A stretch of 64,000 nucleotides of DNA from Cristatella mucedo (GCA_009760855.2 WPIO01000070.1:1482501-1546500), one strand, 5' to 3'. Shown: positions 1 through 12,002, counted from the stretch's first letter. The notes: generated by a model from the letters alone, not told the origin. Translations and numbers: made by a program.

Positions 1-44
1 AGTTTTGTTGCTTGAGGTCACATTTGTGACGTTTAACCTAATAG

Positions 45-178
45 ACGGGCTGGTTTCTTTCGCCCCGGGGACCAAGGTCTGACTGAGGTCGTGGGCTCGA
101 GCCCCGAGGCGTATGTGAAGCGCCTGAATAGAGATTAAGTTCTCTTGGGGCGCTATATAAATGAATTATTTATATTAA
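45..178 (+). mobile_element. SINE-1 copy, degraded head
   Basis: The B box (GGGCTCGAGCCCC) and the full LINE-A-like tail are intact; the A-box region is rearranged. It ends in ATT-type repeats. Confidence 0.85.
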
Positions 179-2214
179 CGCCTGAGCGAGTTACGCACTG
201 ACAGCGACAGCGATCGCTGAAATGTCAAACGTCGGACGTTGAGCTTCGGTATTCAGAGAAATCCCCGACTACAGTGCGGCGAACTGTGAAGCCATTCTTA
301 ACCAAAATTAAGCAAATTAACGACGAGCGTTGTTCTGAACTTCAATGAATTATGAAAAATAAAATGCTCAGCCCGCAGATTTCGCCGCAAGGCATTTTAT
401 GTTGTCGAGCGGCATACAGCAGCATTTGAACATACTAGTCTTGAGCGTATGGCTACCCTGAAGGCTTAGGTACAAGTCGGCATCTGAGGAAATGAGACGC
501 ATCTACCTTTAATGTCACGGCCTGTCGGCCGTCTATTGAGATTAATACTGAGACAGCTAGGTGGTTGAAACGTCAGTGCGAAAATAAAAAAAGAAAGATC
601 AAACTTACCGCTGCTAGCCTAGAAGATGTCAGGGGCGATACGGAGAACGATGCAGCACAGGTTTGGGCCTCCGGTCGGAGCTCCGTGCAGTGAAATCGCG
701 AAACTCGATATACGACTTGAAAAGCCAAGGTCAACGGTTTTTGCATGCGAGCATTAAAGCAGCCGCTGATAAAGTGCACGTGTTGGGTACTTTAGCCTTG
801 ACCGACGGTGTGAGGAATGAAGTGGTCGCTCTTTCTGTGAGCCTTAAAGCCAGCATGGAGCAAGCATGCTGCTTCGAGACTCCTACCTTGTATACCTTGT
901 GAGTTTGTGGACAGATGGCAGACTGTGATGCTAGAAAAGCTGCTGCTGCTGCAGCTACTCCACGGTCCTGCTACTGCCGGTCCTTAGACCGTGAGTCACC
1001 TGACTTTAGCCCACCGTCGAAGCATACTCGACGGGAACCGTGTTTTGGAAATTTTCAGTCTGGTGGTAGTGCTATATGTCTCACGCCGATGCAATGCGAA
1101 GACAGAGAGGATGGCGAGTCTATCTAACAGAATGTCCACGTGACCATTTCTATGAAGATTCCATCGACTGCGAAACTTTGTGACTGCAATGTCGTGACCT
1201 CCGTGATCCTCGTGACCTTTGTGCACATGCATATCGACCAACTTCATGTGGCGACAGCCATTTTATGGTTGCTGACTCGGCATGTCATCAAAGCGAACGT
1301 ATTGGACTTCCTGTTCTGATTCACAGTAGCTGAGGCCATTTGATATAGATCAGCCAGATAAAAATTGCCTAAATATTATTCGCTGTTCTGAACTATAATG
1401 GCTGGGACCCGATAATGTTGTAATCTGTGGTTGGGCAGTAATTAGAACGAGGTCATGTGATAGTCAGTGAAGTAATGCCATAGGCTCTGATCCTGGCACG
1501 AGTTGAGATCGAGGCTCAGATCCTGGCACGAGTGAAGATCGCGATGTTGAGCCAGGCGAAAGTTGCGCCTGAGGCTATTTTCTCGTCGGCAGTTCAGTGG
1601 TGCTCCGGGCGCCCTGCGACAGTTGCTTTATGCCAAGGATGAAGCCGGATGTCGGTAACCCTCCATGGCCGGCGAATAGACTTTTCAACTCTATGGTTAT
1701 GGACATGTTGTCTTCTATCTATGCGAGCTCTTCTTTGCTGCCGTGTTCGGCCGCTGTCGGATACCTTCGTACATTTAGAGCTGCATTTATTGCTGCATTT
1801 ATTTGGTTCCAAGTCGCCAGCCTCGCTCGAAGGCTACGCACGCACGCACGGCTTCACTGGTACGTGGCTCTAGGAGTCGGCGTCGAGGACTTTCCTCGTT
1901 TAGAGCTCTTCGCTCGACTGCTTGCTGCTCGCTTGCTGCATGGTTCTGTCTGGGCGAGGAAGCAGAGACGCCGCGTTTGCGACGTTGCACAAGATAATTT
2001 GGAGGCAGTGTACGGCTGATCTGAGAGTAGAGCAGGCCGTGCACTATTGCCTTGTATCGACTTGGTGAGGTAGCTTAATGAAACTGAATATAGACCGGCG
2101 GAATCAAATACAGGCAGCTGTTTTCACTCGAATTTCGGACTGATTTAAGAGATACGGGAAACGTAGATTGCATTCTCGTAATGCTACTTTTTCTTTTGAG
2201 ATAATCAGTCCGCC
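179..2214. other. No gene seen apart from a repeat fragment
   Basis: Apart from the 740-1030 repeat, there is only a 30-bp near-duplication (CTGATCCTGGCACGAGT) at about 1490-1545. Frames at 1597-2019 lack any domain or biased composition. Confidence 0.5.
740..1030 (+). repeat. Copy of an unclassified dispersed repeat with a CFET-coding motif
   Basis: Codes LALTDGVRNEVVALSVSLKA, then CCFETPTLYTL and a stop, followed by CTGCTGCTGC and GGTCCTTAGACCGTGAGTC. The last part also occurs in the copy at 19.56 kb. Function unknown. Confidence 0.4.
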
Positions 2215-2455
2215 GAGTCAGCACATTTGCGAGTGTATAACGACCTTCTCGGGAATTCTAACTTATGCAGAGTCTCCCTGCTTGTTTTGCTAGACCTTTC
2301 GGCAGCGTTTGATTGGTCACCAAGTGCTTCTTGAGCTCCTCTCATTTCACCTGGGTATCGCTGGCACTGCAATAGTGCAGGTCCTATCTCAGTGGGATAC
2401 TTCAGAGCATTGATGCAGATGGGCATCGTTCATCCGGGGAGTCTCAAAAGTACTG
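2215..2455 (+). mobile_element. LINE-A reverse transcriptase fragment
   Basis: Codes SLLVLLDLSAAFD, the first catalytic-Asp motif of the RT, then frameshifts. It joins a LINE-B fragment on the right. Confidence 0.75.
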
Positions 2456-2474
2456 GGTACCCTAGGGCTCTCTG

Positions 2475-3115
2475 ATTGGTTCATTTTTACTGCAATCCCG
2501 TTTTAGCTAGGCTTCCAGAAAAAAGCCATTACGGCTCGGCGGCTGATGATTAATTTGGTTGCAAGGCAAGCCAACGAACCCCAGAGGTTCAGTCACGTTT
2601 CTCCTTCGCTGGAGGAGCTGCTTTGGCTTAGGGTCAATAATTTGGATCAGGGCGAAACTCTCGCTGTGATCCAAAAGGCACGACATGGCGTGGCTCTAAC
2701 ATAGCTTGCTGAACTGCTGCACCAGATTCCACCTCCTCGTACCCTCAGGTTCTGTTTGGACAATAAATTAGCTGCTCCTATTCTACCCGCTATTCTAGGC
2801 CGCTGAGGACCGAAGCTTTTGCTCTTCAGGTCCTCGACTGTGGAACTCGCTTTGAGAGTTCTTATGCAACGACATCTACTCTGCTGCTTCCGACTGTGGC
2901 ACATCTGTTTCAGCAATGCAGAGCTGCTACTTCCATACTGCCCACCTCTTCGACTGCACTCCTACGTAGCTACGCTTCTCATTCTCTCTTTTTTTGAGTT
3001 AGAAGAAGTCTGTTGGCTACTGTATTTGCACCGAAAGTCGTTCAGCTTTCAGCCAGCATTAGGAAACACTTTAGCATAATACCCATTTAGTCCTTTTGTT
3101 TTTGTGCAGTGACAG
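2475..3115 (+). mobile_element. LINE-B 3' half, decayed
   Basis: Homology to the RT C-terminus (QRFSHVSPSLEEL; LDNKLAAPIL) and 3' UTR, with many stops. Confidence 0.8.
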
Positions 3116-3127
3116 ACGGAGAGAGAG

Positions 3128-3190
3128 ATATATATATATACTTATGTATATATATATATACTTATATATATATATAGATATATATATACT
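3128..3190. repeat. (TA)n-rich microsatellite after a LINE-B 3' end
   Basis: Alternating TA with three interruptions follows GACGGAGAGAGA at the end of a LINE-B copy, where a pentamer tail would be expected. Confidence 0.9.
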
Positions 3191-3339
3191 GCTTTCCCTT
3201 TTGCTGATATAATCACTAAGCGAAATCTGGGCTTTCATTTATATGCGATGACGCACTGCTGTACAGCTGTATTTGATCCCTCCCTGTATTTAAGGACGTA
3301 AAGCTCTCTTAACTTCTATGTGGCATACACTGCTGACCA

Positions 3340-4330
3340 TTGCATTTAGATGGCAACAAACTTTCTCGAATTGAATAACGATAAAACCAACGTACTAGTT
3401 GTAAAAACACCAAGCTTTACTCAGAAATGTCAAAACCGGTCCCTCAAAATGGGCTCGGCCAGCACATCTCCTGTAGGATCTGCACGAAATCCATACTTCA
3501 AAGTGAACTTGCACTAAGAGATCATCACATCAGCTCCACCATAAAGTCGGCCTACTATCAGTTACGAAAAAATGCAAACATTCGGGTCTGCTTACAAAGA
3601 TATGCCACATTCAGGTTGGACAATGCATTTTGCATATCCCATCTCGGCTTCTGGTACTCAATATTAGCAGGTCGTCATGCTTGTGGAAAAAAAGGTACTA
3701 GTGTTTGGTGCGACACTCGTCAGCTCTGGCATGTCTGCCGTGAACGTCGCGGTTTCCACACGAGACCACTTTTCGCTGACTTGCGCTGGTATTCCGTCAA
3801 GCAACCTATCGGGTTTAAGGTTTTTTCTCTTATTTTTTGGTGTCCCTTCATTCTCTTGCTCCGGCAATGACCTAAACTACTTCCTAATCAGGCTGGGTAA
3901 AACTAAATGCTAGTTTATTTAACAGGCTAATTTATATAGTGGCAGAAGAGCACTAAGAGCTACCTGTCTGTCAGTGGGCGTCAGAGGATTGCCCTCTGCT
4001 GGGCTCGAACACACACACAATCTGTCGTTAAGTACAAGCACCTTAGCCTCTAAGCTTATGTTTTGTGTCACCCACTTTTCTAACTCTTATCATTTAGTTA
4101 TGCCTCAAACGAACCTGAAATATTTTGGCGACCGCGCCTTTAGTTAGAATGCTCCCACATCCTGAAAATCTACCAACCGACTCGACGAAATTTAAAAAGA
4201 TGCTAAAACGTACTCGCTCCACATAGCATTTGCTGGGTTCGGCTGGGAGTTGTCCTCCTGTGCACTCATGCGTGCTAACACTTTGTGAGTTATCACTAAC
4301 CAACTGACGTACTTTGAAGGACATATGAAA
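3340..4330 (+). mobile_element. LINE-A 3' half, decayed
   Basis: Starts near NFLELNNDKTNVLV and runs to the GDRAF region with frameshifts; split by SINE-2. Confidence 0.78.
3918..4065 (-). mobile_element. SINE-2 copy nested inside LINE-A
   Basis: LINE-A coding homology breaks at about 3905 and resumes at about 4075 on the far side. Confidence 0.8.
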
Positions 4331-4365
4331 TGCATAGAAAGATATTTAGTTTTCTCATGGCGTTA

Positions 4366-4540
4366 TAATAATAATAATAATAATACACTCGATAAAGCGC
4401 CCTCAGAAAACTCAATCTCTTTCTACGCGCTTTACATTTGTTATAAAAGGAAACGCGATTGAATAGTTAATGGAAGCATGCTCAATAAACAACAAGAATA
4501 ACATGGTTAGAGGTAACATGCAATATAAATATGCTATATA
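4366..4540 (-). mobile_element. LINE-A 3' end
   Basis: ATT tail (as TAATAA on plus), tail hairpin and about 100 bp of 3' UTR. Confidence 0.85.
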
Positions 4541-5719
4541 AATAGATATGCGATATAAATGTCTTATTATTAGTGCCTGCATACCGGAAGGAATGGAAAC
4601 TTCTTCTACTGTCCCGTGGCTGTGATTCGAGGCACAAGTTGTACCTATATCGGTCACGTGTTTGGTCTGTCACGTGTCGGTTTCGTGAGGCTGTTTGGCA
4701 GAGCACTAGTAGCTCAGATCGTGTTTTGTGCGGAAGGAAAAAGGCGTTAGGAGCCACTGCAAATATTTGCCGCAATTTTTAGTACTAAATAGTTTGAATC
4801 TATGCATCCGTATATAGCAAGTTGCAAATAGCATTTAGGCGTGTATTGCAATAATATTATACGGAAGTCTTTTACATAGCTCCCTAAGAAAATCAAATAT
4901 AAATCCAGGCGACAAGCCGCATGCCAAAGCCGCATGCAAGAGAAACTCAGGATCGTGTAGCGAGCGAAAGCAACGAGATAGAAGGCCAATAGAAAGGACC
5001 AATGGGAATAGACCGGAAATAAAAGGCCCAAGGACTGGACAAAGCGGGAGCCGTTAAAAAGGCGGCCACTTCGAGCGTGGTACTATCAGCTAGAACTTTT
5101 CGGCCACTACATATATGAGGCAGTTGAATCGGCCACTCTTTACTTTCACTTTCGCTCTACTGTGAGACAGCGTCGCTGCTCAAGGCTGGCCAGTTCGAGC
5201 AGAGAACAAGAGTCTGCCACACTTTATTCCGAGAGGAAAAATAGATAGTTACGCAGGCATTTGTATTGCTTAAGAGGACCAGCCGGGCAGAAGGAATAAA
5301 GAGGTCGAGGATTTTGCAGCGGTTCAAGTATTGCAGCGGTTCAGCTACGAAAGATATGAGTAAGCCACGATGCGCTCTCTAATGAGCGCTTTCTAGCGGT
5401 AGGCTCTCTAGATTCGAGTGAGATTTTTTAGTAGGTATCCTATTTGATCGGACTCACCACAGTTTTTTTAACAAATCGTGCAGAATGTCTTGAATCAATC
5501 TTGTGGCTATGTTTATCTATGGCGGCCGAGGCCGAGTTGAAATTTTGGCCGTCCTTCTAAAGACTTTTAAAGTAGAGTACAAGATAAAATACCAGGAGCT
5601 AGTAATATTTTGAAAATAATTTTGACCCTTATTTATAGAATAGCAATGTAATTGTAGAAGAAGAAAAACCAAGATGCTAGGAATATAATTACCTTACCAG
5701 CGAGCCACAATCTCCGATT
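4541..5719. other. No gene or recognised repeat
   Basis: Mixed-composition sequence; frames are under 100 codons and unlike known families. Confidence 0.5.
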
Positions 5720-5815
5720 TCTAGTGAGAAGACTAACCTGTCGAGTTCCGCAAGGATCCGTTCGAAGTTTATTGCTGTTTACTGTCTATCTAGTGCCACT
5801 GGAGAGGCGCTATTC
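5720..5815 (+). mobile_element. RT fragment with VPQGS motif
   Basis: Codes CRVPQGSVRSLLLFTVYLVP, the QGS block of LINE reverse transcriptase. Too short to place in LINE-A or LINE-B with certainty. Confidence 0.6.
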
Positions 5816-6195
5816 AAGCTACTGCAAGCAAACAGGCACCTACAGGTGCCCGATTGTCTCCAGCCTAATGAAGCGCCTGCGAACGGCGCCGGCCAAGATT
5901 TTTGGACGCATTGAAATACAGCTCAATACTATTGGCATCTCTCACATTACTTGTAGCGCAGACACCATCGGCAGAATGGTCGCGCAGAACTTAGCAGACG
6001 TAGCAGCAGCTTGCGGACTGCTACGCTGTAAACTCCACAGTTTGCACGGTAGCAGTTTCAAAGGAAGTTACGACAGTCGTAGGCCTCACAGCAGCTATAG
6101 CCGGCACGGAAGAACGACTATTTACATCCACACATCCAAATGGAATAAAAATATATACGCACATACACAAATACACATATACATATATAATGTAT

Positions 6196-6284
6196 TTTTT
6201 GTATAGCACCCCATGAGAACTTAATCTCTACTCAAGCGCTTCGCGTATGCCACGCCGCTCGAGCCCACGACCTCAGCCGTCGGA
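6196..6284 (-). mobile_element. SINE-1 copy, tail and B box only
   Basis: Reverse-oriented; tail hairpin and CTCGAGCCC present, head lost. Confidence 0.75.
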
Positions 6285-6299
6285 TACATTCATAATGAT

Positions 6300-6425
6300 A
6301 ATACGAATAATAATAATAATGCATTTGCTATAGCACCATCAGAGAATTCAATCTCTTTCTATGCACTTTAAATTTGCTGCAAAGAAAGCGCGATCGCATG
6401 GTAAGTGGTAGGATGCTCGTTTCAC
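6300..6425 (-). mobile_element. LINE-A 3' end
   Basis: TAATAATAAT tail followed by the tail hairpin and GCTGCAAAGAAAGCGCG. Confidence 0.8.
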
Positions 6426-7084
6426 CTTGACCTTGGTCGGGGCAAGCACCTTAACCACTGAGCCTTAGCTTTCCAGAGGTTGAGCTGGTCGTATTGAGAC
6501 AGAACCTTCGTAAATTTCGTAGTAAAATAGTGTCGGACTCGGCAATATAGAACGCCAGGGTTCTTTCTGATCTAGCAGTCACGCTGGCAGAGCCGAGGCC
6601 CGGCCACGACCTAGTGTACAAGCTGCGTGCGACTTATTCTGACTTTGCCAGTGTCAAGCCCTAAGACCAAACGTGTGCTCAGCGCATCAAAACCTACCAA
6701 GAGACGCGCTTTCGAACGAACGAGCGATGGGTGCAGACTCTTTCTACGACGCCAACGATGCTTTTGTTTGTGGAGAAAGAGACAGCCACAATCGTGACAA
6801 TGATGGAGTCGTCACATACTGTCAATCTGTGCACAGTCGCCGCTCATATTTGAAATGTGATTCCTGCTCTGCTTATCATTGTTGGCAGGGTTAGCCCTAA
6901 CAAAAATCCAGGCTACGTCACTGCATCGGTTCATGAGGTTTTTCTAGCAAGTTCCAATCAGATATTTGAACTAGCACTTCCCTAGGAACAGTGTTGTTTC
7001 GCGTTGAAAACGACCGTATAAACGAAGCTGATTAGGGCAGGACTTCGCTGGTGTGACCTCTGACCTCTAATTCCGGCCCTGGCA

Positions 7085-7505
7085 CCAGACTCCTCCCTCA
7101 CCTGCCCTGCAGCCTGCATGGACCACATTTGCAATTCCGCGAAAAATCCTTCCTATCGAGCAGCGTTTCGACTTCAAGATCCCGTCACACACTTTTAGGT
7201 CCCTCAATTCTCTTGCTCCGGCCTTGACCTATCTAAATAAGGTTCACTTCGTACCTCCCGTTGTTCGTACCACTCGCTCTTCTGACTCTGATCAATTGCT
7301 CGTAACCGATTAATGGCTTCAAACCCCTCGGAGCTCGCTTATATAATCCAGTCCCCCAAAGCCTGGAACTCACTGAGCCGACTGATATCCCGCCATTCCC
7401 CTGCTATTTTCGACATATAAAAAAAAGCTGAAACCCTACAAGTTCCACGGCCCCTTTGCACTATCTGATAAAAATGTATTTTCACATGGTCACACCTCTC
7501 TTTAA
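7085..7505 (+). mobile_element. LINE-A fragment
   Basis: Decayed C-terminal coding part (EQRFDFK, SLNSLAPAL, SPKAWNS) ending just before the 16-bp array. Confidence 0.75.
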
Positions 7506-7632
7506 GCAGACCATGCAATTGCGATGGTGCAATGCTCTGCAGGTCTCGGCAGCAGTACAATTATAAGAAATGCGTTATGTTCGCTTAAGGAAATAGCAGC
7601 ATTCCCTCGAAAAAGACATTCGTTGCTCCATA

Positions 7633-8149
7633 GGCTTGCCGACATCGAGGCTTGCCGACATCGAGGCTTGCCGACATCGAGGCTTGCCGACATCGAGGCT
7701 TGCCGACATCGAGGCTTGCCGACATCGAGGCTTGCCGACATCGAGGCTTGCCGACATCGAGGCTTGCCGACATCGAGGCTTGCCGACATCGAGGCTTGCC
7801 GACATCGAGGCTTGCCGACATCGAGGCTTGCCGACATCGAGGGCTTGCCGACATCGAGGCTTGCCGACATCGAGGCTTGCCGACATCGAGGCTTGCCGAC
7901 ATCGAGGCTTGCCGACATCGAGGCTTGCCGACATCGAGGCTTGCCGACATCGAGGCTTGCCGACATCGAGGCTTGCCGACATCGAGGCTTGCCGACATCG
8001 AGGCTTGCCGACATCGAGGCTTGCCGACATCGAGGCTTGCCGACATCGAGGCTTGCCGACATCGAGGCTTGCCGACATCGAGGCTTGCCGACATCGAGGC
8101 TTGCCGACATCGAGGCTTGCCGACATCGAGGCTTGCCGACATCGAGGCT
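7633..8149. repeat. 16-bp tandem array, about 32 units, open in all six frames
   Basis: The unit is ggcttgccgacatcga. There are 13 perfect units, one extra G at 7841, then about 19 perfect units. Each unit carries two CpGs. Neither the unit nor its complement contains a stop trinucleotide, so every reading frame on both strands is open. Because 16 is not a multiple of 3, a translation would repeat every 16 residues. No copy of the unit is seen elsewhere in the window. Confidence 0.98.
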
Positions 8150-8559
8150 CACGGAAGTGCTCCTCAGCTCCCACTAAATACAACGAGAGAACCCCAATCG
8201 TGGGCAGCCTGAAGCTATGCACGCGCCAAAGATTCGCCGAAGCCTCTTTGCTGAGGCTTCTTAGTGACCGCATCGAGGAGAAGAAGAAGATTGAAAAGAG
8301 GCGTTTCTTTCCTAAGAAACCCAAGGTGTCGCTTGCGTTTGAAAAGACTGAAACTACATTCAGAAAGCACAGTTCAGACTTCAGGGTAACTGAGCTTCAA
8401 TTAAAAAGTATTGGTTGCTTCCACCTGAAGAAGAAACCTGTTGAAACCATTGATCCACCCCACGGTCCGCGTCCTCTTCGGCTGGGCAGGCATGACCATT
8501 GGACGGATTTTACCGCAGGCTCCATACAGGACGGTCGTACTCGGTGAAACGGCAACTAC

Positions 8560-8800
8560 TCTCCTTTTCAGCGGTCCCGAGCTGCTACTTCCCTGCTACT
8601 CACTACCTCAACTGCTCTCCTGACTGCTATGCTTCCCACTTTCTCTTTGTTGCGTGAGACGAAGTCTGTTGGCTACCGAATGCATACCGAATGCCGCTCA
8701 GAGTGCGCTATACAAAACTCTCCTGCGTAATACTCACATTGTCTTTTTGGCTTTGTGGCGTTACAGACGGAGATACATTACATTACACGGGTCACACCCT
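8560..8800 (+). mobile_element. LINE-B 3' end
   Basis: The final coding part and 3' UTR, including TTGCGTGAGACGAAGTCTGT, ending GGAGATACATTACATTACA. Confidence 0.88.
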
Positions 8801-9611
8801 CTCGTGAACTCCATCGAATCGGTTCTTAAAAAACCAACGACGTTCAGTGAAGATGCTTACGTCAACGGGCGGGAAGAGGCTGATTAGTGGGTGGGTGGGT
8901 GGTTTAAAGGTGAGGGGTTAAAGGGCCTCCAGCGTGTGGGCGGAGGCTGATTTAGCTACGGCGGCGGCCTCCTGGGTCCGGCTGAAGGGGCGGCCGTCTA
9001 AAGCGCTCTTAACCTTGACTAGGACAATACCGAATATTCTTTTTGTATTCGCTTCGGGACCGAATGGTGGCCTAATAGTTATACGGTGTGCGTCCTACTA
9101 GTACCGGACGAATCGAATGCGAACAGTTGTCACGTGACACGGGTTTCTGCGTATGCGGTTGCTAAGAGTCTTCCTACTTTCTTAGTTAATTTTATTACTG
9201 ACACATCGCACAACTTCCCGCCGACCCGCCGACTGGCTGTCTTTGAATCAAGCAGCCTGATGTCGACTTCATGATTCTGTCACTCACTTTTACGTTCCTT
9301 GAAGACACTTGGCAGAACGTCTGAGAATTTTTAGCCTTTTGCCTTGCAGCCATATTCATCTCTTACCGATTGTCACCGCACTCTGCTACCGTCGGCGTCT
9401 ACTTGCGACGAGTATCATGAATGCAGCACAGCTGCGACTGGCCAGCTGTGCTTCGAGACGCTAGCTCCGCCCACCAGAATTCGCCCCTTCGCATCTTCAT
9501 GGACGAGAACCGTTACGCGAGCACCGTGCTTGCGTACGCAAAGAACTTTCGTTCAGAAGTCACTTACAGAGAGCCCTTTATGCTGATAAGCTGGAAAGGA
9601 ATCGTCGTGTT
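8801..9611. other. No gene seen
   Basis: Contains a GGGT run at about 8887-8901 and short frames. One (9344-9586) has a CFETLAPPT stretch that may be another piece of the dispersed repeat. Confidence 0.4.
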
Positions 9612-9760
9612 AGGCATCTTGGTCTAGCGGTTAAGGTACTCACCCCGACCAAGGTCTGACTGAGGCCGTGGGTTCGAGCCCCGAGGCATATGTGAAGCGC
9701 CTGAATAGAGATTAAGTTCTCTTGGGGTGCTATATAAATGAATTATATTATTATTATTAT
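9612..9760 (+). mobile_element. SINE-1 copy, full length
   Basis: The clearest copy: A box TGGTCTAGCGG, B box GGGTTCGAGCCCC, then the tail hairpin and TTA repeats. The tRNA-like head is about 75 bp. Confidence 0.92.
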
Positions 9761-10082
9761 CTCAACCATGTTTAGCCAGGGTTGTATATAAGTAGCTAAG
9801 CGTGAGCATCTTTTCAAATCATGTAAAAGTTCAGTAATCATTATAATGCGATCGTCCATCATTCGTTTTATATGATTGCATTCCACCTGATGCATTGTGT
9901 ACTATTCCAAAATATTAATTCAGATGATGTTAATGCTGAACTCCAAGGTGCTCGCCATTGACGACCGAGGTCGTGAGCGCGAGCCTTGCGGCATGCTGTT
10001 AGCGCCAGGATAGTGATTAGGTCTCTAATGGTGCTAAGCAAATGCATTTTATATATTTATTTAAATTTTGAGGTAACCTAGG

Positions 10083-10260
10083 AGCAGAGACAGAAAAACA
10101 GAAACAGGTAGAGAAAAAATGTGCGAGACGGCGAAAGGGAGAGCAGCAGGGAGTGAGTGAAAAAAGAGACGGAGACAAAAGAAAGACAGGGAGAGAACGA
10201 GAGAGAACAAGAAAGAGCGAGAGAGAGAAAGAGAGGAGGGAGAGAACGAGAGAGAGAGAA

Positions 10261-10348
<88 letters not shown>
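10083..10348. repeat. GA-rich tract with (GA)n core
   Basis: Purine-rich on the plus strand, grading from interrupted GAAA/GAGA into a pure GA run at about 10276-10348. The Arg/Glu-rich frame it creates is not a gene. Confidence 0.95.
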
Positions 10349-10351
<3 letters not shown>

Positions 10352-10440
10352 CGAACTGCTTTGAGTTAACTTGTGACTGTTTTGCTGAGTAATACCAGTG
10401 CTTGACCGTAGGGTAAATTGGATAGACGGTTACCACCATC

Positions 10441-10452
10441 GGGGGGGGGGGG
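10441..10452. repeat. G12 homopolymer
   Basis: A run of twelve G residues lies between the GA tract and the CT tract; it is a possible quadruplex-forming or assembly-error site. Confidence 0.9.
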
Positions 10453-10583
10453 CAGCACTTACTCCGCGTGCAGCTTTGCCAGGGGTGGCGTACGTACACT
10501 CCATTACTATGTACATCGTAGCGCTTAAGTCCATCGTACCGTACGGCGTACTCGTGCGTATGCCCGCTATCTGCACCGTCATT

Positions 10584-10584
<1 letters not shown>

Positions 10585-10656
<72 letters not shown>
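10585..10656. repeat. (CT)36 microsatellite
   Basis: A pure CT run, the inverted counterpart of the GA tract about 240 bp upstream, so a transcript could fold back. Confidence 0.97.
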
Positions 10657-10660
<4 letters not shown>

Positions 10661-10673
10661 TTCTGTCTGTCTC

Positions 10674-10675
<2 letters not shown>

Positions 10676-10704
<29 letters not shown>
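10676..10704. repeat. (CAG)9 trinucleotide repeat
   Basis: Nine CAG units immediately follow the CT tract and mark the left edge of the GC-rich island. Confidence 0.95.
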
Positions 10705-10707
<3 letters not shown>

Positions 10708-10729
10708 CAATGAACATTAATGTTCGTTC

Positions 10730-11030
10730 ATGCTCGCCGGTACCCGGTCAGCCGGACCGGATCGCCTCAGCAGCAGCCGCTGCGGCGGCGACGGCGGCGG
10801 CACGATCTCATTGGTCGCTGGGGAGGAATCGCTCGCTAATTCGTGTGCGCCGAGCGCTTCCATTCCCAAGCGCTGCACCACTCGAGGAAAGCCGTAGCCG
10901 GCGCGTTGGCAAGATCGGCACCGCCTTCGACGAAGTGCAGCAGCGTCTGGCGCGACGACAGCGACAACGACAACGTTGAAACGCGACAACGCTGAAACAG
11001 GCTGCGGCACGCTCGATCGGCGGGGCGGGG

Positions 11031-11097
<67 letters not shown>

Positions 11098-11909
11098 GCA
11101 CCCGGCGACGACGGACGGACGACGCGGCGACGCAGGTCGGACGCCGACGCAGGACAGGTCGGCAGAGCGAGCGCTTGCATACGTGCCTGCCGCCGGCGCC
11201 CTATCGCGTTGAGTCGAGACGCCGAATCGAAGCGCTCGTCGGCGGACCGTCGGCGGCGGCCGAAGCGCACGCAGAGCGGACAGCGCCACGCTCGCAGCGA
11301 GGCTGCGGCGAGGCTTCGGCGAGCGACGGCGGAGGTCCGCGCACGTGGCCGCGCGGCAGCGCTCAGGCGAGGCGCCGGGCTGCTGTGAGCTGAACGAGCG
11401 GCAGGCCGCAGGAGCCGAGGCATCGCCATCCATCGCTCGGTTGAGGCGGCTCGGCCCCCCCCGAAGCTCCGCTCTGCGCGGCGAAACGGCGGTAGTCTCG
11501 GCTCCGGACGCCGCGGCGTCGCAGGCCTCGCGAGGCGTCGCCGGCGAACGAGTTCGTCGCCGCCGATCCATCGCCGCCGCCGCCGCTCGTCCATTAATCC
11601 ACTCCTCTTTAAAGCGAAGGAGCTGGCAGCTGGCCTGACGGGGGCGCGGGTTGCCGCACCGGCGCACCGCCTCCTGCGCCTAATGCGAGCCGCCGAGCGC
11701 TAGCTTTCAAAGAGAGAGCTGCACTCGCTCGCTCGCTCGCAGCGGAGGCGGGGGTGGCCCCCGCGGTTACGCTCGATCTCCGCTTCGCGCACTCGCCCGA
11801 CCCGCCGCTGCGGACGCCGCCGTCGTCGGGACTTCTCTACTATTCGCGCGAGAGCCTCGGCGGGGCTGCGCCTTAGCCTCCGGCTGCTGCCGGCGCGGCT
11901 GGCTGCGCC
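10730..11909 (+). promoter_or_regulatory. GC- and CpG-rich island upstream of the receptor (putative promoter and 5' UTR)
   Basis: About 1.2 kb of very CpG-dense DNA begins abruptly after the CAG repeat and continues through the receptor to about 13.8 kb, in contrast to the mixed-composition repeats on both sides. No convincing TATA box or initiator could be fixed. Long frames on both strands here are by-products of low stop-codon density. Assignment as promoter rests on position and composition only. Confidence 0.4.
11034..11096. repeat. (AGGC)n tetranucleotide repeat
   Basis: About 16 perfect AGGC units inside the GC-rich region upstream of the receptor. Confidence 0.97.

Positions 11910-12002
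<93 letters not shown>

Noticed and set aside
7633-8149. CRISPR-like array
   Set aside because: There are no spacers; the units are directly adjacent and the genome is animal.
7502-8547. Six long frames of 185-303 codons over the 16-bp array
   Set aside because: All six are open only because the unit lacks stop trinucleotides; no unique coding sequence is attached.
9612-9690. A functional tRNA gene
   Set aside because: The A and B boxes are present, but no acceptor-stem pairing or terminator is seen and the sequence passes into a LINE-like tail.
10717-11667. A 316-codon minus-strand frame upstream of the receptor
   Set aside because: Made of the AGGC repeat and CpG-rich DNA; low complexity, no family likeness.
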